A DNA stretch of 64,000 nucleotides from positions 186,001 to 250,000 of the forward strand of contig NZ_JAGEPF010000017.1 of NCBI RefSeq assembly GCF_017573465.1, written 5' to 3'. Positions 1-8,530 of the stretch are shown here, one piece after another (within the stretch, counting starts at the first letter, position 1; every line of letters starts with the position of its first letter). Under the pieces are notes generated by a model. That model made no database searches. It had not been told where the DNA came from and saw only the letters and a list, made by a program, of their open reading frames with translations. The translations under genes were made by a program, and so were the position numbers. The DNA comes from Actinomadura violacea. Lineage in GTDB: Bacteria > Actinomycetota > Actinomycetes > Streptosporangiales > Streptosporangiaceae.

Positions 1-1
1 T

Positions 2-496
2 CCGGCCGACGTCGAGCGCCTCGGCAAGGCGCTCAAGGAGGTCAAGGACAAGGTCCGCTTCTGCCGGACGTGCGGGAACGTCGCGGAGGAGGAGGAGTGC
101 CGGATCTGCCGGGACGCCCGCCGCGACCCGTCGGTCATCTGCGTGGTCGAGGAGTCCAAGGACGTCGTCGCGATCGAGAAGACGCGCGAGTTCCGCGGCC
201 GCTACCACGTGCTGGGCGGCGCGATCAGCCCGATCGAGGGCGTCGGCCCCGACGACCTGCGGATCCGGGAGCTGATGCAGCGGCTCGCCGACGGCACGGT
301 CACCGAGCTGATCCTCGCGACCGACCCGAACCTGGAGGGCGAGGCGACCGCGACGTACCTCGCCCGGCTGGTCAAGCCCATGGGCCTGACCGTCACCCGG
401 CTCGCCAGCGGCCTGCCGGTGGGCGGTGACCTGGAGTACGCCGACGAGGTGACCCTGGGACGCGCATTCGAAGGACGGAGGCTGCTCGATGTCTGA
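2..496 (+). CDS. recR: Recombination protein RecR (C-terminal part, cut by window start)
   Basis: RecR works with RecF and RecO in loading RecA at single-strand gaps. The first visible residues are PADVERLGKAL, so the N-terminal helix-hairpin-helix part lies outside the window. A four-cysteine zinc finger follows (CRTC ... CRIC, about residues 22-40 of the visible part). A Toprim domain comes next, with the conserved stretches VVEESKDV, YHVLGG and LATDPNLEGEATA. The end at TGA 494-496 overlaps the next gene by 8 bp, which indicates translational coupling. Identification is secure; only the N-terminus is missing. Confidence 0.97.
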   Translation, partial: PADVERLGKALKEVKDKVRFCRTCGNVAEEEECRICRDARRDPSVICVVEESKDVVAIEKTREFRGRYHVLGGAISPIEGVGPDDLRIRELMQRLADGTVTELILATDPNLEGEATATYLARLVKPMGLTVTRLASGLPVGGDLEYADEVTLGRAFEGRRLLDV

Positions 497-1052
497 AGCA
501 AGCAGGTCTGAAGCCAACAGCCCGCAGGACTGGAACGCCCTCGCCGAGCGGGTGGCGTGCCATGTCGACAACTACCTGAACGGCCTGGAGGCCGTCGCCC
601 GCGGCGACGGCGGCACCCACACGGTCCCGCTGCTGCTGCTGGAGGTGTCGCAGGTCATCCTGGCGGGCGCGCAGCTCGGCGCGAGCGCGGACGTGATCCT
701 CCCGGACAACTGGGAGCCGGAGATCGGTGACGACCCGGACCTGGACGCGGTTCGCACGGGCCTGGCCGAGCGGCTCGGCGCCCTCGACGAGTACGTCGAG
801 GTGTTCGACCCGTACAAGGACACCGAGCCGACGTCCTACCGCCTGTCGGACGACCTGGTCGACGTGGCGAGCGACCTCGTGCACGGGCTGCGCCACTACA
901 ACCAGGACCGTCCGCTCGAGGCGCTGTGGTGGTGGCAGTACTCGTACTTCAACCACTGGGGCAACCACGCGGGGGCGTCGCTGCGGGCGCTGCACGCGTT
1001 CGTCGCGAACGACCGGCTCGCCGTGGCGCAGGAGGCCGCCGTCGCCCAGTAG
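489..1052 (+). CDS. DUF5063 domain protein
   Basis: This 187-aa soluble protein has no assigned function. It matches the DUF5063 family, which commonly lies directly downstream of recR in actinomycetes. It is acidic and helical, with an aromatic motif ALWWWQYSYFNHWGNHA near residues 142-158 that is the family hallmark. The ATG at 489 is preceded by a good ribosome binding site (GGACGGAGG) and overlaps the end of recR by 8 bp. The placement suggests co-transcription with recR and possibly a genome-maintenance role, but that is inference. Confidence 0.9.
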   Translation: MSEASRSEANSPQDWNALAERVACHVDNYLNGLEAVARGDGGTHTVPLLLLEVSQVILAGAQLGASADVILPDNWEPEIGDDPDLDAVRTGLAERLGALDEYVEVFDPYKDTEPTSYRLSDDLVDVASDLVHGLRHYNQDRPLEALWWWQYSYFNHWGNHAGASLRALHAFVANDRLAVAQEAAVAQ

Positions 1053-1091
1053 CGGGGGCGCGTGTCGGAGTGCTGCCCTACGGTGGGCGGC

Positions 1092-4000
1092 ATGGATGAT
1101 CTTCCGGTTCCGGACGAAGACGCCCTGATCCTCCCGGACGCGTGGCGGCGGCGGATGCTTCCGCGGCGCGGCGGCCGTCCCGGACCGGCGATCAAGATCG
1201 ACCGGGACGCGGGTGCGTGGCTGCGCGAGCGGGTCCGGGTGATCGAGGCCGAGCGTCCGGTCCGGGAGTGGGACGGCGTCGGCCCGGACCTGGCCGCCGC
1301 GGCGGGCGAGTACCTGGACGGTGCCGCGAACCCGCTGGGCGCGGCCGTGGTCGCGGCGGTCGTCGCCGAGGACGCGCGGTGGGACCACACCGTCGGCCGG
1401 CTTGCGGCGCCGCTGGCGGACGCGTGGGTGACCGAGCACGGGCTGCCGTTCGCGGCGTGCGCGTTCGCGGAGCTGAGCCGGATCCGGTGGAGCGTCCCGG
1501 GGCTGCGCGCGGACGGGGCGGCGGAGGGTCCCGGCAGGTCGGTCGCGTCGACGTCCGCGTGGCGGATCGGCGCGCGGCTGCGGGCGATGCTGGCCGTCGC
1601 GGGCGACGACGAGTACGCGGAGGCGGTCGACGGTCTCGCGCGGTGCCGCCGCGGCGTGGCGCAGCGGACGGTGGTGTCGTTCCTGGTGCCGTCGCGGCTC
1701 GACTGGGTGGACGAGTGCTGCGCCGCGCCGCCGGACCGGTCCGAGGGCGTCTTCCTGTGGATGCTGCACTGCGCGCTGGGGGAGCCCCGCCATGTGGAGG
1801 CGCTGGCTTCGCACGGGCTCCTCTTTCCGCAGTGGGACCGGTCGTGCCTGGTCACGGTGCTGGACGGGGTGGGTGCGGCGGCCGTGCCGCTGTTCGCCGG
1901 GGTGTACGACGCGAACGACTGGGACACCGATCTCCGGAAGCTGATCCTGGAGATGCTCGCGATCACGCCCGGCGATGAGGCGTTCCAGGCGCTGGTGGAT
2001 CGCGCCGGTCAGAAGCATGTGCGGCCCGCGCTGCTCGCGGCGATGAAGCGTTTCCCCGTACGGGCGCTGCGGCTGCTGGAGCCGGCGGCCGCGGATGCGC
2101 CGCATCTCGCCGAGCTGCTGGCGGGGCATGTGCGGTCCCATCCCGAGCTGGCCGCGGCGGCCGGGATGGTGGTGGACGACGAAGGCAGGCTGCCGGACGC
2201 TCCGGTGGACGCGCTGCCGAGGCCGCTGGCCGACCCGCCGTGGCTGCGCGGCACGAAGCCGGTGAAGCCCGTCGTGATCGAGGGTCTCGTACCGCCCGCC
2301 GGGCCGGCCGTGCGGTGGGAGCCGGGCGAGCAGGAGGAATGGGCGAGGACCGACGAGCGGCACCGCGTCCCGGCGAGCGACGACTGGGACGCGCTGGTCG
2401 AGGAGTTCCGCACCGGCCGCGCCCACGGGTACGGGTTCGGCGTCCTCACGCACGGGCCGGTGGAGAAGGTCCGGCCGTGGCTGGCGGACTGGAAGCCGCG
2501 GCTGTGGGAGGCCGAGATGTGGCTGCGGCCGGTCGTCGCCCGGTTCGGGGTGGACGCGCTGCCGGTCGCGCTGCGGATCGCGGAGGAGGACCCGGCGGGG
2601 CTCTCCGACCGGGCGCTGCCGTTCCTGGACGCCGGTGTGGCCCGGTTCATGGCCGGGGCACTGGGGCGTCCGAAGAAGGGGCGCAAGACCGCGCTCGCGT
2701 GGTTCGGCCGGCATGGCGTGGACGCGGTGCCGCTGCTGGTTCCGGCGGCGCTGGGCAAACCGGTCGGGCCGCGCCGGGAGGCAGAGGCGGCGCTGCGCCT
2801 GCTGGCCGAGAACCACGGGATCGACGAGGTCGTTGAGGCGGCGGCGCGCGCGCACGGCGATGAGGCGGCGGACGCCGTCCGCGCGTTTCTCGCGGTGGAC
2901 CCTCTAGAGCTCCTGCCGAAACGCATTCCGGTGGTGGGCGAGTGGGCCGTCGCGGAGACGCTGCCGCAGATCCGGCTCCGTGGACGCGACGACGCACTGC
3001 CCGTCGAGGCCGTCCGGCACTTGCTGACGATGCTGGCCATGTCCAAGAACGACGAGGTGTATGCGGGCGTCGGGATCGTCAAGGACGCGTGCGATCCCGA
3101 GTCGCTCGCGGCGTTCGCGTGGGCGCTGTTCGAGCAGTGGCGGCGCAACGAGGCGCCCGCCAAGGACGGGTGGGCGCTGGCGCAGCTCGGCTGGCTCGGC
3201 GACGACGACACCGCGCGCCGGCTGACGCCCCTGATCCGCGCATGGCCGGGGGAGGACGGGCACTCCAAGGCCGTGGTGGGCCTGGACGTCCTCGCCGCCA
3301 TCGGCACCGACATCGCGCTGATGCAGCTCTACGGGATCTCGCAGAAAGTGAAGTTCAAGGGGCTGAAGGCGCGCGCGCAGGACAAGGTCCAAGAGGTCGC
3401 CGACGGGCTGGGTCTGACGGCGGAGCAGCTCGGGGACCGGCTCGTCCCCGACTTCGGGCTGGACGCGGGTGGTGGGCTCGTCCTGGACTACGGGCCGCGC
3501 CGCTTCGTCGTCGGGTTCGACGAGCAGCTCAGGCCGCAGGTCGCCGACGAGGACGGCACCCGACGCAAGGCGCTGCCCAAGCCGGGCGCGAAGGACGACC
3601 CGGAGCTGGCGCCCGCCGCGTACAAGCGGTTCGCCGCGCTGAAGAAGGACGTGCGGACGGTCGCCGCCGACCAGATCCGGCGCCTGGAGGCCGCGATGGT
3701 CGCGCGGCGCCGCTGGACGGCCGGGGAGTTCCGCCGCCTGTTCGTGGAGCACCCGCTGATCGCGCACGTCGCGCGGCGGCTGGTGTGGGTCGCCGAGGAC
3801 GGCGGCAAGGCGGCGTCGTTCCGCATCGCGGAGGACGGGACGTTCGCCGACGCCGCCGACGACGTCGTGGCCCTGCCGGAGTCGGCGGCCGTCGGCATCC
3901 CGCACCCCCTGGAGCTGGGCGGGTCGGTCGAGGCGTGGTCGGTGCTGTTCGCCGACTACGCGATCCTGCAGCCGTTCCCGCAGCTCGGCCGCGAGGTGCA

Positions 4001-4364
4001 CACGCTGACCGAGGCGGAGCGCGCCGCCCGCCGGCTGGCCCGGTTCGAGGACGCGGGCGTCGATCCGTCCGCCGTCCTCGCGCTGGAGCGGCGCGGCTGG
4101 CGGCGCGGCGGCCCGATGGACGCCGGCATCCAGCACAGCGTGTACCGGGCGGCGCCGAGCGGCCTGTTCGTCAACGTCCACCTGAATCCCGGGCTCAGCA
4201 TCTACCCGGAGCTGGCCGATGGGCAGCGGCTGGAGGTCATCTGGCTCGACGACCGCCCCGAGACGGGCGACTGGGTGGCCCGCGAGGGGCGGCGGCCCTT
4301 CACCGACCTGGACCCGGTCACCACCTCGGAGGTGCTCGCGGAGCTGGCCGCCGCGGTGTCCTGA
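1092..4364 (+). CDS. DUF4132 domain-containing protein (MolR-like)
   Basis: This is a large (1,090 aa) cytoplasmic protein of mostly helical, HEAT-like sequence. The C-terminal 200-250 residues match the DUF4132 family, with motifs such as FADYAILQPFPQLGRE and VYRAAPSGLFVNVHLNPG. E. coli MolR and YehI carry this domain; the biochemical function is unknown. I chose ATG 1092 (MDDLPVPDEDAL) over an in-frame GTG at 1062 because the residues between look unlike coding sequence and GGTGGGCGG lies just upstream of the ATG. It ends 46 bp before the ArsR gene. The reading frame is intact throughout. Confidence 0.85.
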   Translation: MDDLPVPDEDALILPDAWRRRMLPRRGGRPGPAIKIDRDAGAWLRERVRVIEAERPVREWDGVGPDLAAAAGEYLDGAANPLGAAVVAAVVAEDARWDHTVGRLAAPLADAWVTEHGLPFAACAFAELSRIRWSVPGLRADGAAEGPGRSVASTSAWRIGARLRAMLAVAGDDEYAEAVDGLARCRRGVAQRTVVSFLVPSRLDWVDECCAAPPDRSEGVFLWMLHCALGEPRHVEALASHGLLFPQWDRSCLVTVLDGVGAAAVPLFAGVYDANDWDTDLRKLILEMLAITPGDEAFQALVDRAGQKHVRPALLAAMKRFPVRALRLLEPAAADAPHLAELLAGHVRSHPELAAAAGMVVDDEGRLPDAPVDALPRPLADPPWLRGTKPVKPVVIEGLVPPAGPAVRWEPGEQEEWARTDERHRVPASDDWDALVEEFRTGRAHGYGFGVLTHGPVEKVRPWLADWKPRLWEAEMWLRPVVARFGVDALPVALRIAEEDPAGLSDRALPFLDAGVARFMAGALGRPKKGRKTALAWFGRHGVDAVPLLVPAALGKPVGPRREAEAALRLLAENHGIDEVVEAAARAHGDEAADAVRAFLAVDPLELLPKRIPVVGEWAVAETLPQIRLRGRDDALPVEAVRHLLTMLAMSKNDEVYAGVGIVKDACDPESLAAFAWALFEQWRRNEAPAKDGWALAQLGWLGDDDTARRLTPLIRAWPGEDGHSKAVVGLDVLAAIGTDIALMQLYGISQKVKFKGLKARAQDKVQEVADGLGLTAEQLGDRLVPDFGLDAGGGLVLDYGPRRFVVGFDEQLRPQVADEDGTRRKALPKPGAKDDPELAPAAYKRFAALKKDVRTVAADQIRRLEAAMVARRRWTAGEFRRLFVEHPLIAHVARRLVWVAEDGGKAASFRIAEDGTFADAADDVVALPESAAVGIPHPLELGGSVEAWSVLFADYAILQPFPQLGREVHTLTEAERAARRLARFEDAGVDPSAVLALERRGWRRGGPMDAGIQHSVYRAAPSGLFVNVHLNPGLSIYPELADGQRLEVIWLDDRPETGDWVAREGRRPFTDLDPVTTSEVLAELAAAVS

Positions 4365-4366
4365 AG

Positions 4367-4396
4367 TCATATCGAGGAACCGCGAAACGTCGAGGT
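4367..4396 (+). promoter_or_regulatory. Probable ArsR-family operator, copy 1
   Basis: The 30-bp stretch TCATATCGAG-N5-GCGAAACGTCGAGGT lies immediately upstream of the ArsR start. A second copy with the same TCATATCGAG core and the same spacing to a GCGA.AC.TCGA half lies upstream of the LLM oxidoreductase gene (4794-4823). The match over the two intergenic regions, and their near absence of other similarity, suggests that the ArsR protein represses itself and its neighbour. TAGAGT at 4396-4401 could be the -10 element. Confidence 0.55.
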
Positions 4397-4410
4397 AGAG
4401 TGGCCGGACC

Positions 4411-4752
4411 ATGACGACGAACGCGGACCCCGCCGAGGACGTCCCGGCCGAGCTGCTGGACGTCTTCAAGGCGCTCGCCAACCCGGTGCGGCTCCAGCTG
4501 CTGCAGTGGCTGCGGGAGCCGGAGCTGCACTTCCCGGTCGAGCAGGCGATCGCGGACCCGGCCGAGGTCGGCATCTGCGTCAGCCATATCCAGGCGAAGG
4601 TCGGGCTGGCGCAGTCGACGGTCTCGGCGTACATGGCGGCGCTGGAGCGCGCCGGGCTCGTCCGGTCCACGCGGGTCGGGAAGTGGACGCACTACAGGCG
4701 GGACGAGGAGCGCATCGCCTGGTTCGTCGCCGCCCTCGGCCGCTCGCTCTGA
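4411..4752 (+). CDS. ArsR-family HTH transcriptional regulator
   Basis: This 113-aa winged-helix repressor has the ArsR signature: a DVFKALANPVRLQLLQWL helix, a recognition helix around VGLAQSTVSAYMAALERAGLV, and a wing RSTRVGKWTHYRRDE. One cysteine (GICVSH) precedes the recognition helix; there is no full CxC metal motif, so metal sensing is not supported. The ligand is unknown. It sits between two copies of a shared operator-like element and directly upstream of an F420-type LLM oxidoreductase, which is its likely target. Confidence 0.9.
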   Translation: MTTNADPAEDVPAELLDVFKALANPVRLQLLQWLREPELHFPVEQAIADPAEVGICVSHIQAKVGLAQSTVSAYMAALERAGLVRSTRVGKWTHYRRDEERIAWFVAALGRSL

Positions 4753-4793
4753 CCCTGCCGCACCCGTGCTCGCGATCCCCGGCACGTTGGCAT

Positions 4794-4823
4794 TCATATC
4801 GAGATTCTGCGATACTTCGAATC
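4794..4823 (+). promoter_or_regulatory. Probable ArsR-family operator, copy 2
   Basis: TCATATCGAG-N5-GCGATACTTCGAATC repeats the element found in front of the ArsR gene. Within it TATCG and CGATA form an inverted repeat separated by 8 bp. It lies 25 bp upstream of the LLM oxidoreductase start, where a bound repressor would block the promoter. Confidence 0.55.
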
Positions 4824-4848
4824 ATCGACGCGATCTTTGGGAGGCGGC

Positions 4849-5730
4849 ATGGGCGCGATCGGCGGGACGGACCTCGGCCGGTTCGGCATCTGGACGTTCG
4901 ACTTCGAGGACCGGCCCGCGGCCGCGATCCGCGACTCCGTCCAGGAGTTGGAGGAGCTCGGCTGGCCGGCGGTCTGGATCCCGGAACGCGACGGCCGTGA
5001 GGCGATGACGCACGCCGGGTTCCTGCTCGCGTCCACCGAGCGGATCAAGGTCGTCAACGGCATCGCGCGCATCTGGTCGCGCGGCGCGCGATGGACGCGG
5101 GGCGCCGCGGTGCTGCTCGCCGACGCCTACCCCGGCCGGCACGTGCTCGGCCTCGGCTTCGGCGGGAAGCCGCAGCCGGGGACGACGCCGCTGCGGGCGA
5201 TGGAGGAGTACCTGACCGAGATGGACGCGGCGACCAGCGCCAACCCCGAGCCGCGGGTGCCGGTGCGGCGCATTCTCGCCGCCTACGGGCCGAAGATGCT
5301 GGAGATGGCCCGCGACCGGTCCGCGGGCGCGCACACCTACCACGTGACGGTCCGGCACACCGCGCAGGCGCGCGAGGTGCTCGGCGACGGCCCGTTCCTC
5401 GGCGTCGAGCAGCCGGTGCTCTTCGAGACCGACCCGGCGCGGGCCCGCGAGATCGCGCGCGAGCACCTGCACGGCTACTTCACCGAGAAGTACAACATCG
5501 CGAAGTTCCTCCGGCTCGGCTACACCGAGGACGACATCGCCGGGGGCCGCGGAAGCGACCGCATCGTCGACGACCTGGTCGTATGGGGCGACGTCGACAC
5601 GGTCGCCGCGCGGCTGCACGAGCACCTCGACGCCGGCGCCGACCACGTCGGCGTCCAGGTCCTGCGCGCGGTTCCGGGCGAGCCGGCCATGCCGCACTGG
5701 CGCCGCCTCGCCGGGGCGCTCCTGCCCTAG
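4849..5730 (+). CDS. F420-dependent LLM-class oxidoreductase (TIGR03620-like)
   Basis: This 293-aa TIM-barrel enzyme of the luciferase-like monooxygenase superfamily probably uses reduced coenzyme F420 to reduce or oxidise an unknown small molecule. The N-terminus LGRFGIWTFDFEDRPA and the stretches GWPAVWIPERDGREA and RHVLGLGFGG are characteristic of the TIGR03620 subgroup. GGGAGG precedes ATG 4849; an upstream in-frame TTG at 4837 is less likely. Single-gene transcription from the ArsR-type operator just upstream is probable. The substrate cannot be inferred. Confidence 0.85.
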   Translation: MGAIGGTDLGRFGIWTFDFEDRPAAAIRDSVQELEELGWPAVWIPERDGREAMTHAGFLLASTERIKVVNGIARIWSRGARWTRGAAVLLADAYPGRHVLGLGFGGKPQPGTTPLRAMEEYLTEMDAATSANPEPRVPVRRILAAYGPKMLEMARDRSAGAHTYHVTVRHTAQAREVLGDGPFLGVEQPVLFETDPARAREIAREHLHGYFTEKYNIAKFLRLGYTEDDIAGGRGSDRIVDDLVVWGDVDTVAARLHEHLDAGADHVGVQVLRAVPGEPAMPHWRRLAGALLP

Positions 5731-5828
5731 TCCGGGCGGTGCGCAGTTACCTGCTCGTAATCCATTGGCGCGGTCTCGGTAGACTCGTCCGTCAGTACGC
5801 CTGACCCCGAACCGAGGAGCGCCCACCC

Positions 5829-7103
5829 GTGGCTCTTGTCGTGCAGAAGTACGGTGGCTCCTCCGTCGCCGACGCCGAGTGCGTCAAGCGGGTCGCCCAG
5901 CGCATCGTCGCGACGAAGAAGGCGGGGAACGACGTCGTCGTCGTGGTCTCCGCCATGGGTGACACGACGGATGATCTCATCGACATGGCCAAGCAGGTCA
6001 GCCCCCTGCCGCCGGCCCGTGAACTCGACATGCTGCTCACCGCCGGCGAGCGGATGTCGATGGCCCTGCTGGCCATGGCCATCGCCAACCTGGGCCACGA
6101 GGCCCGCTCGTTCACCGGCTCCCAGGCGGGGGTCATCACCGACGGCACCCACGGGAAAGCCAAGATCATCGACGTGACGCCGGGCCGGATCCGCACCGCG
6201 CTCGACGAGAACGCGGTGTGCATCGTGGCCGGCTTCCAGGGCGTCTCGCAGGGCACCAAGGACATCACCACGCTCGGCCGCGGCGGCTCCGACACCACCG
6301 CGGTCGCGCTCGCCGCCGCGCTGGACGCCGACGTCTGCGAGATCTACTCCGACGTGGACGGGGTCTTCACCGCCGACCCGCGCATCGTGCCCGCCGCCCG
6401 CAAGCTCCCGAAGATCTCCTACGAGGAGATGCTGGAGATGGCGGCGACCGGCGCGAAGATCCTGCACCTGCGCTGCGTGGAGTACGCGCGCCGCTACAAC
6501 ATCCCGATCCACGTGCGGTCCTCGTTCTCCCAGAAGGAGGGGACGTGGGTCGTCGACAGCAGCGAGATCGAAGGGCAGGACATGGAGCAGGCGATCATCT
6601 CCGGGGTCGCGCACGACCGGAGCGAGGCCAAGATCACCGTGGTCGGGGTGCCCGACAAGGTCGGTGAGGCCGCGACGATCTTCACGGTGCTGTCCGAGGC
6701 CGAGATCAACATCGACATGATCGTGCAGAACGTGTCGGCGGCGTCCACCGGGCGCACCGACATCTCCTTCACGCTGCCGGCGAGCGACGGCCAGTCCGCG
6801 CTGACCGCGCTGAACAAGCTGAAGGAGCGGATCGGGTTCGAGTCGCTGCGCTACGACGACCGGATCGGCAAGGTGTCGCTGATCGGCGCCGGGATGCGCT
6901 CGCACCCGGGCGTCACCGCGACGTTCTTCGCCGCGATCGCCGACTCCGGGGTGAACATCGAGATGATCTCCACCTCGGAGATCCGGATCTCCGTCGTCGT
7001 CGCGCAGGACGACGTGGACACCGCGGTCGCCGCCGCGCACCACGCGTTCGACCTCGACGCCGACCAGGTCGAGGCCGTCGTCTACGGCGGCACCGGCCGC
7101 TGA
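5829..7103 (+). CDS. lysC: Aspartate kinase
   Basis: This 424-aa enzyme phosphorylates L-aspartate, the first step towards lysine, threonine, methionine and diaminopimelate. The kinase domain starts with VVQKYGGSSVA and contains the TLGRGGSDTTAVALA motif. Two ACT domains follow from about residue 265 (KITVVGVPDKVGEA, KVSLIGAGMRSHPGV), the site of lysine/threonine feedback. The GTG start has GAGGAGC 9 nt upstream. In actinobacteria the same gene often also makes a beta subunit from an internal start; ATG 6582 (residue 252, preceded by AGGGCAGGAC) is the obvious candidate. A strong terminator follows. Confidence 0.97.
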   Translation: MALVVQKYGGSSVADAECVKRVAQRIVATKKAGNDVVVVVSAMGDTTDDLIDMAKQVSPLPPARELDMLLTAGERMSMALLAMAIANLGHEARSFTGSQAGVITDGTHGKAKIIDVTPGRIRTALDENAVCIVAGFQGVSQGTKDITTLGRGGSDTTAVALAAALDADVCEIYSDVDGVFTADPRIVPAARKLPKISYEEMLEMAATGAKILHLRCVEYARRYNIPIHVRSSFSQKEGTWVVDSSEIEGQDMEQAIISGVAHDRSEAKITVVGVPDKVGEAATIFTVLSEAEINIDMIVQNVSAASTGRTDISFTLPASDGQSALTALNKLKERIGFESLRYDDRIGKVSLIGAGMRSHPGVTATFFAAIADSGVNIEMISTSEIRISVVVAQDDVDTAVAAAHHAFDLDADQVEAVVYGGTGR

Positions 7104-7122
7104 CCCCGGCCTCTCGACGACC

Positions 7123-7160
7123 GGTGCGGGCCGCACGGGACCACCCGTGCGGCCCGCACC
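7123..7160 (+). terminator. Strong hairpin terminator after lysC
   Basis: A perfect 17-bp stem (GGTGCGGGCCGCACGGG and its complement) with an ACCA loop starts 20 bp after the lysC stop. A short T-run (GTCGTTT) follows. It should end lysC transcription before the damaged asd copy. Confidence 0.8.
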
Positions 7161-7246
7161 GTCGTTTCTGCGCCCTGTGCCGCAGAGCCGCGCGCCCGGA
7201 CATGGCACCCTCGGGCCGGGAACCGCCCGCACGCCGCGGAAGTTGA

Positions 7247-7915
7247 CGGAGTGCGGGCGCGCACGCGGCGTTCCGCGCGGACCCGGACGTCCCGCTGATC
7301 GTCCCCGAGGTCAACCCGGACCTGGTCCGGGACCGGCCGCGCGGCGTCCTCGCGGGCCCCGGCTGCACCACCCTGTCGATGATCGTCGCGCTCGGCGCGC
7401 TGCACGCCCGGTACGGGCTGCGGGAACTGGTCGTCGCGTCCTGCCAGGCCGCGTCCGGCGCGGGCCGCGAGGGCGCCGGCACCCTCTACGCGCAGCTGGA
7501 GAAGGTCGGCGACGACGGCTGGTGCTCGGAGGAGCTCGGCATCCGGGACGAGTGCCGCGAGGTGCTCGGCCTGCCGGAGCTGAAGGCGGCGGCGACGTGC
7601 GTGCGGGTCCCGGTCGTCACGGCGCACTCCGTCGCCGTCCACGCCGTCTTCGCCGCGCGCGTCGACCGGCGCGAGGCGCAGGACGTGCTGGCCCGCTCGC
7701 CCGGCGTCGTGCTCTGCGACAACCCCGAGATGCTGGAGTTCCCGGCCCCGTCCGACGCCGCCGGCACCGATCCGACGTGGGCGGGGCGGGTCCGCCGGTC
7801 CCCCGACGACCCGCGCGCCCTCGACCTGTTCCTGTGCGGCGACAACCTGCGCAAGGGCGCCGCGCTCAACACCGCGCAGATCGCCGAACCGGTCGCCGCC
7901 GACCTCACCCCGTGA
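7247..7915 (+). pseudogene. asd: Aspartate-semialdehyde dehydrogenase, N-terminally truncated
   Basis: The frame from 7247 reads AFRADPDVPLIVPEVNPD and continues to the normal C-terminus GDNLRKGAALNTAQIAE, which is clearly Asd. It lacks about the first 90 residues of the family, including the NADP-binding GATGxVG loop, and a TGA lies in frame at 7244-7246. The catalytic cysteine context is LAGPGCTTLS, where the family usually has PNCTT. CVRVPVVTAHS keeps the substrate-binding Arg and the His. The first in-frame ATG is at 7379, after the active-site Cys. The remainder is an open frame, so the loss may be recent. Asd normally follows lysC, so an intact copy should exist elsewhere. Confidence 0.8.
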
Positions 7916-8351
7916 CGGCCCCGGCGGCCTCCGCGGCACCGAGCGCGTCGAGCACGGCGGCCGTGTCCAGGTAGAACGGCCGGAACTCGCGGACGAGCCC
8001 GTCCCGCACGGTGATCCACTGCTGCACGGACGTCTCCAGTTCGCGGCCGGTCGCGCGGGCCCGGAAGACGCAGCGGTTGAGGACCGCGACCGTCTCCCCG
8101 TCCACGGCGCGGTGCTGTTCGAGGAACGTCAGGCCCGTCCACGCCTCGCTCATCGCGGCCATGAACCGCTCCATGCCGTCGTGGCCGCGCCACGTCCCAC
8201 CGTAGGGCAGGCTCGGCGCCTGGTGCATCACCACGTCCGGCGCCAGGTGCGCGGCCATCCCCGCGAAGTCGGCCTTGCCGGGGCCGCCCGCGGCCAGGTA
8301 GTCGGCCTCGGCGGCGTAGAAGCGCTCCAGTACGTCCCATGCGTTGGTCAT
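7905..8351 (-). CDS. SnoaL-like / NTF2-fold protein
   Basis: This 148-aa protein has the cone-shaped NTF2-like fold of SnoaL-type proteins. It shows ERFYAAEADYLAAGGPGKADF at the N-terminus, DVVMHQAPSLPYGGTWRGHDGMERFMAAM in the middle and VQQWITVRDGLVREFRPFYLD near the end. Such proteins act as small isomerases, hydrolases or ligand-binding domains; the substrate is unknown. Start ATG 8351 (MTNAWDVLERFY) fits the family N-terminus. It converges on the truncated asd and overlaps its end by 11 bp. Confidence 0.8.
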   Translation of the reverse strand: MTNAWDVLERFYAAEADYLAAGGPGKADFAGMAAHLAPDVVMHQAPSLPYGGTWRGHDGMERFMAAMSEAWTGLTFLEQHRAVDGETVAVLNRCVFRARATGRELETSVQQWITVRDGLVREFRPFYLDTAAVLDALGAAEAAGAVTG

Positions 8352-8530
8352 GCCGGGAGAACACCGGCCGGGCCGGGCGGGTTGCGCCGGGCGGGTTGCG
8401 CCGCGCCGCCGGCGCGGAGACCTTTTCGGGCGCCGGGACAACCCGGGGCGCGCACGCGTGTCTCTTCAACATGATCGAAACCTTCGTGCACGATCGAGCG
8501 GGACCGGCCCGGACGAGGGGGCGCACCACG

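Noticed and set aside
393..2855. Long open frame of 820 codons on the minus strand
   Set aside because: It is the antisense of the DUF5063 and DUF4132 genes; its translation is Arg/Pro-rich and low-complexity, as expected in GC-rich DNA.
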